Position numbers and translations under genes: made by a program. The notes beneath the pieces were generated by a model. It was not told the origin of the DNA. It searched no databases and saw only the letters and a program-made list of their open reading frames with translations. This document shows positions 1 through 5,752 of a stretch of DNA of 7,068 nt, piece by piece. The stretch spans positions 1 to 7,068 of the forward strand of contig JBKJUK010000191.1 in NCBI GenBank assembly GCA_046590705.1, given 5' to 3'. How positions within the stretch are numbered: position 1 is the stretch's first letter; every line of letters starts with the position of its first letter. The stretch is from JBKJUK01 sp046590705. Lineage in GTDB: Bacteria; Acidobacteriota; Thermoanaerobaculia; Gp7-AA8.

Positions 1-1
1 A

Positions 2-772
2 ATTGATCGAATGCACCTGGAAGCCAGGCTGCTGCAGCAGACGAATCTGGCCTCACTCGGAAAACTCGCCACCGCCGTGGCCCACGAATTCAACAATGTA
101 CTCATGGGGATTCTGCCTTTCCTCGACGTTCTGAAACGACGCGTCGGTGACGATGGATCGTCTCTGCGCGCTCTCGAACTGATGTCGAAGTCGATTCGCC
201 GGGGAAGATCGATCACGCAGGAAATTCTTCGCTTCGCACGTCCCCCCGAGCTGGTTCCTGTGCGTATTCGTCTGAACGACTGGCTTCCTGCGTTTCGCGA
301 GGAACTGCTGATAGCGGGGGGATGTCCTCTCAGTCTGGATGTCCGACTCTCCGATGATTCCATGGAAATCGACGGAGACATCGCGCAACTCGAGAAAGCT
401 CTCGGCAACATCGTACAGAATGCATGTGATGCGATCGCTCCCGGCGGGCTGATCGAGATTACGGCCGAGACTCTCGATCGCGGCGATCAGAGCGACCCGC
501 GACAGTGGGTTCGCATCACCGTTACTGATGATGGAGCAGGGATCCCCGGTGAAGACCTCGGGCATGTGTTCGAACCTCTTTTCAGCACCCGGAAGTCCGG
601 CTCGGTCGGTCTCGGCTTATCGGTGGCGCGACAGGTCGTCGAGCGGCACCACGGCGAGATCTCCATCGAAAGCAACGTAGGCAAGGGAACCAGGGTGCAT
701 CTGTTGCTGCCGTCAGCATCAGACGGAATGAGCGAGGTAGCTGGCCTCGCTCAGGAATCAATCGATATCTAG
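2..772 (+). CDS. Sensor histidine kinase, C-terminal catalytic part (5' partial)
   Basis: This is the catalytic core of a two-component sensor kinase, which autophosphorylates on histidine and passes the phosphate to a response regulator. Counting from the Met at 11, the H-box is AHEFNN with His25 as phospho-acceptor, the N-box is NIVQNACDAI with Asn137, the G1 box is DDGAGIP (173-179), the F-box is FEPLFST (187-193) and the G2 box is SVGLGLSV (198-205). A HisKA dimerisation domain is followed by a complete HATPase_c domain, and a short tail of about 18 residues ends the protein. The H-box type HEFNN resembles NtrB-like kinases. The frame is open from base 2 with no stop before the Met, and the H-box lies only 25 residues in, so the sensory N-terminus (PAS, GAF or membrane part) almost certainly lies outside the window and the Met at 11 is probably internal. 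The signal and partner regulator are unknown. It ends 72 bases before mqnA and shows no functional link to it. Confidence 0.9.
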   Translation: MDRMHLEARLLQQTNLASLGKLATAVAHEFNNVLMGILPFLDVLKRRVGDDGSSLRALELMSKSIRRGRSITQEILRFARPPELVPVRIRLNDWLPAFREELLIAGGCPLSLDVRLSDDSMEIDGDIAQLEKALGNIVQNACDAIAPGGLIEITAETLDRGDQSDPRQWVRITVTDDGAGIPGEDLGHVFEPLFSTRKSGSVGLGLSVARQVVERHHGEISIESNVGKGTRVHLLLPSASDGMSEVAGLAQESIDI

Positions 773-774
773 AA

Positions 775-803
775 TTTCCGCTTTCGAGACACGCTTCTAT
801 AGA
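775..803 (+). promoter_or_regulatory. Weak candidate sigma-70 promoter for mqnA-mqnC
   Basis: In the 72-base gap between the kinase and mqnA, TTTCCG (775-780) and TATAGA (798-803) are separated by 17 bases. The -35 match is poor (3 of 6) and the -10 match moderate (4 of 6). It would start transcription about 35 bases before mqnA. The alternative is readthrough from the kinase gene; no terminator hairpin is visible between the two. Confidence 0.25.
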
Positions 804-844
804 GCAGTCCTTCTGGTTTCAATCCTCCACTCACTGACTCCGAC

Positions 845-1666
845 ATGCACTTCGCGCTGATCTCTTACCTGAACGCTCGTCCTCTCTGGTGGGGGCTCGT
901 TCACGCGCCGAGGCAGGACGAGACCTTCGAGTTTTCGTCGCCGGCCCGCTGCGCTGATCTCATCCGCTCCGGTCAGGCTGACCTCGGGCTGATTCCTGCG
1001 ATCGAGTTGCAACGGATTCCTGATCTGGTGGCGATCCCTCGGATCTGCATTGCTTCACGAACGGAAGTGCGATCAGTACTGCTTTTCTCGCGTGTTCCGT
1101 TCGAGCAGATTCGGTCGGTGTCACTCGATCCCAGTTCGCGCACTTCAGTTGCGCTGGCCAGAGTGCTGCTCGGTGAAAAACTCGGCAGAGATGTCTACGC
1201 CATGATCGATTTCGTGGATCGAGGGACAGGAGATGCAGGACTCGATTGTGACGCCGAGGTGATGATCGGCGATCCGGCGCTGCAGATGGCGAAATCGCCA
1301 GGTGCCATGCAGATGTATTGCTACGACCTGGTCTCCGAGTGGTATGCGCTGTTCGGCGAACCGTTCGTTTTCGCAGTCTGGGCCGGCCGCGAAGACAGGC
1401 TTCGCGAGCGCGATCCTGAGGCGCTCATCCGCAGGCTCACCGAGAGTCTGGCGGCGGGGGAGGGTGCCATCAGGACCATTGCGGAAGAGGCGGCGCTCGA
1501 GCTCGATCTTCCGGTGGGCGAACTGCATGAATATTTTCGTGATGCTTTACATTACGAGCTAGGCGGGAGCGAGAGGCGCGCACTGGCGCGTTTTCACGCT
1601 TTGGCCGCTGACTACGGCCTCACCCAGAGGTCAGAGGAAATTCGATGGATCACGGATCGTCAATAG
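845..1666 (+). CDS. mqnA: Chorismate dehydratase MqnA (menaquinone, futalosine pathway)
   Basis: MqnA dehydrates chorismate to 3-[(1-carboxyvinyl)oxy]benzoate, the first committed step of the futalosine pathway to menaquinone, in the cytosol. The 273-residue length is normal. The protein has the periplasmic-binding-protein-like fold of the family. Visible family features are the N-terminal ISYLNARPL (6-14), GLIPAIEL (48-55), the SLDPSSRTS loop (93-101), IGDPAL (141-146) and the segment DLVSEWYALFGEPFVFAVWAGR around 161-182, where family members read much like DLxxEWxxxxGxPFVFAVW. The start at 845 is chosen because SYLNARPL must sit close to the N-terminus. No Shine-Dalgarno sequence is visible before it (the preceding bases are CTGACTCCGAC), so initiation may be weak or leaderless-like. 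The gene overlaps mqnC by 22 bases, which indicates one operon and probable translational coupling. Confidence 0.93.
   Translation: MHFALISYLNARPLWWGLVHAPRQDETFEFSSPARCADLIRSGQADLGLIPAIELQRIPDLVAIPRICIASRTEVRSVLLFSRVPFEQIRSVSLDPSSRTSVALARVLLGEKLGRDVYAMIDFVDRGTGDAGLDCDAEVMIGDPALQMAKSPGAMQMYCYDLVSEWYALFGEPFVFAVWAGREDRLRERDPEALIRRLTESLAAGEGAIRTIAEEAALELDLPVGELHEYFRDALHYELGGSERRALARFHALAADYGLTQRSEEIRWITDRQ
1633..1638 (+). promoter_or_regulatory. Shine-Dalgarno sequence of mqnC inside mqnA
   Basis: AGAGGA lies six bases before the ATG at 1645, within the last codons of mqnA. It supports the 1645 start and therefore the overlap of the two genes. Confidence 0.65.
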
Positions 1667-2775
1667 TAGATGAGATTCTGGAAAGGGCCGTTGCGGGGGA
1701 GCGGATCAGCGAGCAGGATGCGCTGACTCTGCTGCGCGACGGAGAGTTGTTGCAACTCGGTCAGGCTGCGACCGCTGTGCGGGACCGGTTCAACGATCCC
1801 CAGGTCGTCACGTACATCATTGACCGCAACATCAACTACACGAATATCTGCATTTACAAATGCAAGTTCTGCGCGTTCTATCGCAAGCCGGGAGACCCCG
1901 AAGGTTACCTGCATTCGCGCGAAGAGTTGCGAGAGAAGATTCAGGAGACGATCGCTCTTGGTGGAACGGGTGCCCTGCTGCAGGGGGGCGTTCATCCCGA
2001 TCTGCCGCTGGATTACTACACCGATCTACTTTCATGGATGCGTGAAGAGTTCCCTGATTTTCACCGGCATGCCTTCTCCCCGCCGGAGATTCTGTACATC
2101 GCGCGATCGATGAAGATGCCGTTGCGCGAGGTCATCAGCAAACTCATTGACGCCGGTCTGCAGTCGATTCCCGGCGGAGGCGCCGAGATCCTGGTGGACA
2201 AGGTGCGCCTGGACAGCCTTTCGTATCCGAAAGCTTCCACCAAAGGGTGGCTGGAGGTGATGCGCACGGCCCATGAACTGGGTCTTCGCACCACGGCCAC
2301 CATGATGTACGGCCAGGGCGAAAGCATGGAGGACCGTGTCGAGCACTTCCGGCTCATTCGCGAGCTTCAGGACGAGACCGGCGGGTTCACCGCGTTTATT
2401 CTCTGGACGTTTCAAAAAGAGAATACCGAGATGCAGCACATCGAGGAAGAGGACGGTTTCTCGTACCTCAGACACCAGGCCGTCGCTCGCATCTACATGG
2501 ATAACGTGCGATCGATCCAGTCGTCATGGGTGACGCAGGGACTCGGCATCGGTCAGCTGGCGCTCAAGTTCGGTGCGAACGACATGGGCTCCATCATGAT
2601 CGAAGAGAACGTAGTAGCCGCAGCCGGCGCCAGAAACCAGGTGACCAGTGAAGAAATGAAGCGGCTGATCCGCGCAGCGGGCTACGAGCCGGTGCAGCGG
2701 CTGACGCTGTATCAGGGCTACGTGGACGAGGTGACGCATGAGCGGGTGGCGCAGGAGGCGGGGGTGGCTGTTTGA
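1645..2775 (+). CDS. mqnC: Cyclic dehypoxanthine futalosine synthase MqnC (radical SAM)
   Basis: MqnC is a radical-SAM enzyme that cyclises dehypoxanthine futalosine to cyclic dehypoxanthinyl futalosine on the futalosine route to menaquinone. The 4Fe-4S ligands are Cys69, Cys73 and Cys76 in CIYKCKFCAFYR (69-80), a CxxxCxxC motif. Other family features are LQGGVHPDLPLDYY (112-125), HAFSPPEI (142-149), IPGGGAEILVDKVR (roughly 174-188) and MMYGQGES in the second half. The 376-residue length fits the family. The FCAFYR context and GGVHP favour MqnC over the related aminodeoxyfutalosine synthase MqnE, and pairing with mqnA supports this. MqnB, MqnD and MqnE genes are not in the window and must be elsewhere. 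The start is supported by a good Shine-Dalgarno sequence within mqnA. The large palindromic element begins only two bases after the stop codon. Confidence 0.93.
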   Translation: MDHGSSIVDEILERAVAGERISEQDALTLLRDGELLQLGQAATAVRDRFNDPQVVTYIIDRNINYTNICIYKCKFCAFYRKPGDPEGYLHSREELREKIQETIALGGTGALLQGGVHPDLPLDYYTDLLSWMREEFPDFHRHAFSPPEILYIARSMKMPLREVISKLIDAGLQSIPGGGAEILVDKVRLDSLSYPKASTKGWLEVMRTAHELGLRTTATMMYGQGESMEDRVEHFRLIRELQDETGGFTAFILWTFQKENTEMQHIEEEDGFSYLRHQAVARIYMDNVRSIQSSWVTQGLGIGQLALKFGANDMGSIMIEENVVAAAGARNQVTSEEMKRLIRAAGYEPVQRLTLYQGYVDEVTHERVAQEAGVAV

Positions 2776-2777
2776 GA

Positions 2778-3126
2778 ACTGATGAACGCAGAAGTACGAA
2801 AAAGGCCGGGGGCCGGGGTCGGGGGCCGGAGTAGGCCCGAAGGTGGCCACGGACTCCACAGTATGTCATTCCGACGAGCACGCCGGATCGGTGAGGCCTC
2901 GCGGCTCTGACTGCGAGGATGAATCTCCGGTCCGCGCCGAGGCGGTGAAACAGGACGACCATCGTGGCGCGGACCAGAGATTCCTCTTCCACGCCATTCC
3001 TCGCAGCCTGCAGAGCCATCCCGTGCTTATCGGAATGACCTCCGTCGTTCGCTTACCAGCCCTGCTCCGGCCCCCCGACCCCGGCCCCCGGCCTTTTTCT
3101 TACTTCTTCGTTCTGCGTTCATCAGT
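2778..3126. repeat. 349-bp nested palindromic intergenic element
   Basis: Outer arms 2778-2835 and 3061-3126 are reverse complements with two mismatches plus a 1-base and a 7-base insertion in the right arm. Inner arms 2865-2938 and 2966-3039 (74 bases each) are imperfect reverse complements: GTCATTCCGA, AGCACG, GGCTCTG, GCGAGGA, GAATCTC and GGTCCGCGCC are shared, with divergent bases between. They enclose a 27-base loop (2939-2965). Spacers of 29 and 21 bases separate the outer and inner arms. The whole unit could fold into one cruciform or RNA hairpin. The open frames crossing it carry no recognisable domain and I do not call them genes. No target-site duplication is visible at the edges. 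It looks like a non-autonomous dispersed repeat (MITE-like or REP-like), possibly one repeat family nested in another. That classification is inference; the symmetry is seen directly. Confidence 0.85.
3067..3100 (+). terminator. Possible terminator at the right end of the palindrome
   Basis: A very GC-rich run of C blocks separated by GG (3067-3093) is followed by TTTTTCTT (3094-3101). It can pair with the left arm (2804-2829) about 240 bases upstream, or fold locally as GGCC-CCC-GGCC just before the T run. Either structure followed by U residues would stop transcription coming from mqnC. The left arm has the mirror arrangement (AAAAA at 2799-2803), so it would act the same way on the minus strand. 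Confidence 0.4.
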
Positions 3127-3143
3127 CCCCGCCAGCTCCAAAC

Positions 3144-3172
3144 TTGCCGATCAGGACACGACCGTCTATGAT
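3144..3172 (+). promoter_or_regulatory. Sigma-70-type promoter of the rpsF operon
   Basis: TTGCCG (3144-3149, 4 of 6 against TTGACA) and TATGAT (3167-3172, 5 of 6 against TATAAT) are separated by exactly 17 bases. Transcription would begin near 3179-3180, giving a leader of about 95 bases before rpsF that contains the complete candidate S6:S18-binding structure. A small hairpin, CAGCCC-TTCC-GGGCTG (3183-3198), lies at the very start of that leader; its T-rich stretch is five bases away, so it is a poor terminator. A second -10-like hexamer, TACAAT (3210-3215), has no good -35 and would cut off the regulatory fold. Confidence 0.65.
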
Positions 3173-3215
3173 GCACGCCCCGCAGCCCTTCCGGGCTGAG
3201 GAATTCTTTTACAAT

Positions 3216-3260
3216 CTGGTAGCTCCTTGAACCTCGAACGCTGAGGTTCCGCTAGGCCAG
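3216..3260 (+). promoter_or_regulatory. Candidate S6:S18-binding leader RNA of rpsF
   Basis: The leader folds into two stacked stems. The outer stem pairs CTGG (3216-3219) with CCAG (3257-3260) and TAG (3220-3222) with CTA (3252-3254), with GG (3255-3256) bulged. The inner stem pairs AACCTC (3230-3235) with GAGGTT (3243-3248) around a 7-base loop. An asymmetric internal loop separates them, with CTCCTTG (3223-3229) on the 5' side and an unpaired CCG (3249-3251) on the 3' side. Two stems with a CCG in the 3' strand of the internal loop is the arrangement described for rpsF leaders that bind the S6:S18 complex and mimic its 16S rRNA site. The structure ends directly against the rpsF Shine-Dalgarno sequence, so protein binding could block initiation and give feedback on the operon. 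The fold was worked out by hand and not tested with a covariance model. Confidence 0.7.
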
Positions 3261-3267
3261 AAGGAGG
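3261..3267 (+). promoter_or_regulatory. Strong Shine-Dalgarno sequence of rpsF
   Basis: AAGGAGG lies six bases before the ATG at 3274 and starts on the base after the outer stem of the leader structure. It fixes the rpsF start and is the probable site where feedback acts. Confidence 0.85.
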
Positions 3268-3273
3268 ACACAC

Positions 3274-3819
3274 ATGAGGACTTATGAAGTCCTGTTCATT
3301 CTGAATCCGCAGCTTGCGGAGACAGACGCCACGAATCTCGTCGGCGAATTCAAAGGCGTCGCTGAGAAAAGCGGTGCCACTCTCACCAATGAGGAAGCCT
3401 GGGGCCGTCGCCGGCTCGCCTTCCCCATCAACAAAATCAACGAAGGTATCTATCATCTCTTTGTGTTCGAAAGTGAGGGCGAAGTGCTCTCCGAACTCGA
3501 TCGAAAGATGAAGAACTCCGACCAGATCATGCGTCATATGATCGTTCGGACCGACCTCGACCATAAGCGCGCAGCGAAGCTCGCCGCGCGTAATCCGAAG
3601 AAAGAGCGTCTCCGTCCTGAGCCCACAGCCATGGCCGGTACGCCCGTTTCCGGTGGTGTTCCAGCGGTTGGTGATGCCAGCGTTCCTTCGGCAGATACGA
3701 CTGCTCCTGCAGCTGACGCCAGCGCGCCGGTTGCGGACACGACCTCAACATCTGATCAGACCGTTTCGACCGGCGAGCCCACTGCGGCTTCAGCTCCGGC
3801 AGAAACGGCGGCTGAGTAA
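3274..3819 (+). CDS. rpsF: 30S ribosomal protein S6 with long acidic C-terminal tail
   Basis: S6 binds the 30S platform together with S18. The core, residues 1 to about 96, begins MRTYEVLFILNP and carries the family segments WGRRRLAFPINKINEGIYHLF (43-63) and the MIVRTD strand (89-94). A basic linker follows (98-114, rich in Lys and Arg). The tail from about 115 to 181 contains no Lys or Arg and consists of Ala, Thr, Ser, Pro, Gly and Val with about nine Asp/Glu, including loosely repeated ADTTAP/ADASAP/ADTT units. S6 proteins are usually 95-135 residues, so 181 is long. The tail is probably disordered; it continues the same frame without compositional break at the DNA level that would suggest a frameshift. 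It is the first gene of the operon, 15 bases before rpsR. Confidence 0.95.
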   Translation: MRTYEVLFILNPQLAETDATNLVGEFKGVAEKSGATLTNEEAWGRRRLAFPINKINEGIYHLFVFESEGEVLSELDRKMKNSDQIMRHMIVRTDLDHKRAAKLAARNPKKERLRPEPTAMAGTPVSGGVPAVGDASVPSADTTAPAADASAPVADTTSTSDQTVSTGEPTAASAPAETAAE

Positions 3820-3834
3820 GCGGGAGAACGACAG

Positions 3835-4143
3835 ATGGCATTCACGAAACGACCAAGCACAGGTGGCGGCGGCGGATCACATGGTGGTGGCGCCGGCGGC
3901 AATGCAGCACAGGGTGGCAAGAAGAAGTTCTTCTACAGACGGAAGCGCGTCTGTAAGTTCTGTGTCGAGAAGATCGAGTACATCGATTACAAAGACACCA
4001 AGACCATCCAGCAGTTCATCCCCGAGCGCGGAAAAATTCTTCCCCGCCGGATCTCCGGAACGTGCGCACTTCATCAACGGAAGCTGCAGAACGCAATCAA
4101 GCGCGCCCGCACCATGGCTCTGATTCCCTTCACTGCTGACTAG
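3835..4143 (+). CDS. rpsR: 30S ribosomal protein S18, zinc-ligand form with Gly-rich head
   Basis: S18 pairs with S6 on the 30S platform. The conserved core, about residues 30-102, includes KKKFFYRRKRVCKFC, the segment IDYKDTKTIQQFIPERGKILPRRISGTC and the following HQRKLQNAIKRAR. Cys40, Cys43, Cys77 and His80 (CxxC plus TCxxH) form a likely zinc site, so this is the Cys-containing form; the E. coli protein lacks this site. Residues 9-28 are an extra Gly-rich segment with five consecutive glycines, probably disordered. GGGAG (3822-3826) lies eight bases before the ATG and supports the start. No ssb gene lies between rpsF and rpsR, unlike in many Firmicutes. The next gene starts six bases after the stop, so the operon continues. 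Confidence 0.96.
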   Translation: MAFTKRPSTGGGGGSHGGGAGGNAAQGGKKKFFYRRKRVCKFCVEKIEYIDYKDTKTIQQFIPERGKILPRRISGTCALHQRKLQNAIKRARTMALIPFTAD

Positions 4144-4149
4144 AACGAA

Positions 4150-5163
4150 ATGATCGAGACCAGCCGGATCGGACCGGTGATGATGATGAGGCAGAAACCT
4201 GCCGGCGGACTACTTCGAGGCATTGCCATGCACTCGCTGACGGCCGTCTGCCTGTTCCTGTCGGGAGGGTTCATCCTGACCTCTCCGCTGGCGCTTTTCG
4301 TGCCGGCGGTGTTCATCAACAGTGGTCTGCGTTACGGAAGAAAGGGTTCTGCAGGAACGCTGTTTCTCTTTCTGGCGCTGCTGTCCCTGATGATCGGTGC
4401 GGCGGCGGCTGGAGATGCAAGCAGAAATGCCGCGATCGTGGCACCGGTGATTCTGGCCTTCGCCATACCGGGTCTGATAGCCTCGGAACTGGTGCGGCGC
4501 AATGCCTCGTACGGCACGGTTGTGGCCGGGAGCCTGGCCGCAGGCGCGGCAGCGTTCGGGCTCGGCGAGTTGATCGTGCGGGCTGCGTTCGGCAGTTCCA
4601 CGCTGCGTTCGATCATCAGCAGTTTTGATGCAGCGGGCGAGACTACCATCAGGCTTTATCGCCAGGCGGGAGTCTCGGACCTGACACTCAAAGGAATGGA
4701 GAAGTTCTCCGATGCCATGGCGCAGTCGTACACGCCGTTGATTCTGGGAGCTGTAGCTTCTGTTTCCGTAGTGGTGAGTGTGATGGTGATCCCCCGCTTA
4801 CCAGCCGGACGCGAAACCGGACCGCGCTATCTTTTCCGTAACCTCGCGCTTCCGGACTGGATGCTCTTCGGATTCGTCCTCGGAGGACTTTCTCCGCTGG
4901 CTGGCGGCAGCTACAGAACAGCTGGACTGAACCTGCTCGGGATCGTGATGTTGTTGTATGCGATCCAGGGACTGGCCATCGTACGTAACCGCCTCATTCG
5001 TTTTGGCGTGGGACCGTTCGGTACCGGCGTGATTTTTCTCATGGCCTCGCTCCTTGCACCCTATTCGGCCGGCTTGCTGTTTCTGGCCGGTCTCTTTGAT
5101 TCGTTCTTTGACTTTAGACATTTGAACCGAAAGGAAGAACACGATGAAAGTGATTCTCACTGA
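4150..5163 (+). CDS. DUF2232 (YybS-like) polytopic membrane protein
   Basis: This is a multi-spanning inner-membrane protein of unknown biochemical role. Hydrophobic stretches near residues 24-57, 69-88, 94-113, 123-146, 194-215, 236-252, 256-279 and 287-318 suggest about eight to nine membrane segments. The C-terminal half has the features I associate with DUF2232: NLALPDWMLFGFVLGG (231-246), NLLGIVMLLYAIQGLAIV (261-278) and GLFDSFFDFRHL (314-325), followed by a charged tail. Its position between rpsR and rplI is also typical of the family. Its 3' end overlaps rplI by 20 bases, so translation is probably coupled. No clear Shine-Dalgarno sequence precedes the ATG at 4150; three consecutive ATG codons at 4180-4188 are possible alternative starts that would shorten it by 10-12 residues. 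Links to ribosome assembly or sporulation are only guesses from context. Confidence 0.82.
   Translation: MIETSRIGPVMMMRQKPAGGLLRGIAMHSLTAVCLFLSGGFILTSPLALFVPAVFINSGLRYGRKGSAGTLFLFLALLSLMIGAAAAGDASRNAAIVAPVILAFAIPGLIASELVRRNASYGTVVAGSLAAGAAAFGLGELIVRAAFGSSTLRSIISSFDAAGETTIRLYRQAGVSDLTLKGMEKFSDAMAQSYTPLILGAVASVSVVVSVMVIPRLPAGRETGPRYLFRNLALPDWMLFGFVLGGLSPLAGGSYRTAGLNLLGIVMLLYAIQGLAIVRNRLIRFGVGPFGTGVIFLMASLLAPYSAGLLFLAGLFDSFFDFRHLNRKEEHDESDSH
5131..5137 (+). promoter_or_regulatory. Shine-Dalgarno sequence of rplI inside the DUF2232 gene
   Basis: AAGGAAG lies six bases before the ATG at 5144, within the 3' end of the preceding gene. It supports both the rplI start and the gene overlap. Confidence 0.75.
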
Positions 5164-5686
5164 CGAGATCCGCGGCCTTGGCGGCCGTGGGGATGTCGTC
5201 CAGGTAAAGGATGGTTACGCGCGTAACTACCTCCTTCCCAAGAAACTCGCGCGCGAAGCAACGAGCGGTAATCTCAAATCTTCGGAGCATGACAAGAAGA
5301 AATGGGCGCTGCTCTCCTCGCAGGAAAAGCAGACCGCCCAGGAAGCAGCAGCACGTGTGGAAGGTCTCAAGATCGTTGTGCAGAAAAAGGTCGGCGACAG
5401 CGGTACGCTGTTCGGCTCAGTCACTGCCAACGATATCGCCGACGCGCTCGCAGCGCAGGGCATTGAAGTCGACAAGCGGCGGATCGAGGTCGGTCATCCG
5501 ATCAAGACGGCCGGCTTGCATGAAGTCGATGTTCGCCTGCATCGCGAAGTCTCTGCGCATATTCAGGTTGAAGTCGTGGGTGAGGGCGGAGTGCCGTACG
5601 TGCCCCGTGCCACCGCAGCCCAGACTCCTCCCACCGCGGAAGAGCTGGCAGCCGATGTCGAACCATCGCGCTACGACGACGAGTAA
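5144..5686 (+). CDS. rplI: 50S ribosomal protein L9 with C-terminal extension
   Basis: L9 binds 23S rRNA near the L1 stalk through its N-terminal domain and projects a second domain on a long helix. The N-terminal domain starts MKVILTDEIRGLGGRGDVV and contains VKDGYARNYLLPKKLA (21-36). The connecting helix covers roughly 41-75. The C-terminal domain contains GTLFGSVTANDIADAL (87-102), GIEVDKRRIEV (105-115) and an HPIKTAGLHEVDVRLH-type segment. Residue 34 is Lys where the E. coli and Bacillus proteins have Gly. Typical L9 is about 149 residues; here about 30 more follow (about 149-180), rich in Pro, Ala and Glu and ending in an acidic SRYDDE. It is the last gene of the operon and is followed at once by an intrinsic terminator. 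Confidence 0.96.
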   Translation: MKVILTDEIRGLGGRGDVVQVKDGYARNYLLPKKLAREATSGNLKSSEHDKKKWALLSSQEKQTAQEAAARVEGLKIVVQKKVGDSGTLFGSVTANDIADALAAQGIEVDKRRIEVGHPIKTAGLHEVDVRLHREVSAHIQVEVVGEGGVPYVPRATAAQTPPTAEELAADVEPSRYDDE

Positions 5687-5700
5687 TACGATTTCATGGG

Positions 5701-5738
5701 AACGGCGGCTTCGCTATATGGCGGGGCCGCCGTTTTCT
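5701..5738 (+). terminator. Intrinsic terminator of the rpsF-rplI operon
   Basis: AACGGCGGC (5701-5709) pairs perfectly with GCCGCCGTT (5726-5734) around a 16-base loop, and the T run 5733-5736 plus CT completes a Rho-independent terminator. It lies 14 bases after the rplI stop. It also lies inside the longest possible frame of the following methyltransferase gene, which argues for a later start of that gene. Confidence 0.82.
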
Positions 5739-5752
5739 GTATCGTGTCGGCC

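Noticed and set aside
53..565. 170-residue minus-strand frame opposite the histidine kinase
   Set aside because: It is antisense to the H-, N- and G1-box coding region and has no domain of its own.
2594..3199. Open frames on both strands across the palindrome (2594-3019 minus, 2843-3199 plus)
   Set aside because: They are products of the symmetric GC-rich repeat, overlap the mqnC end or the rpsF promoter, and encode Pro/Arg-rich sequence with no domain.
3183..3210. Hairpin CAGCCC-TTCC-GGGCTG followed by a T-rich stretch as an attenuator before rpsF
   Set aside because: The T-rich run starts about five bases after the stem and is interrupted, so it is a weak terminator; it is more likely just a leader hairpin.
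3187..3215. Second promoter using TACAAT at 3210-3215
   Set aside because: No acceptable -35 hexamer lies at the right distance, and the resulting transcript would lack the 5' half of the S6:S18-like fold.
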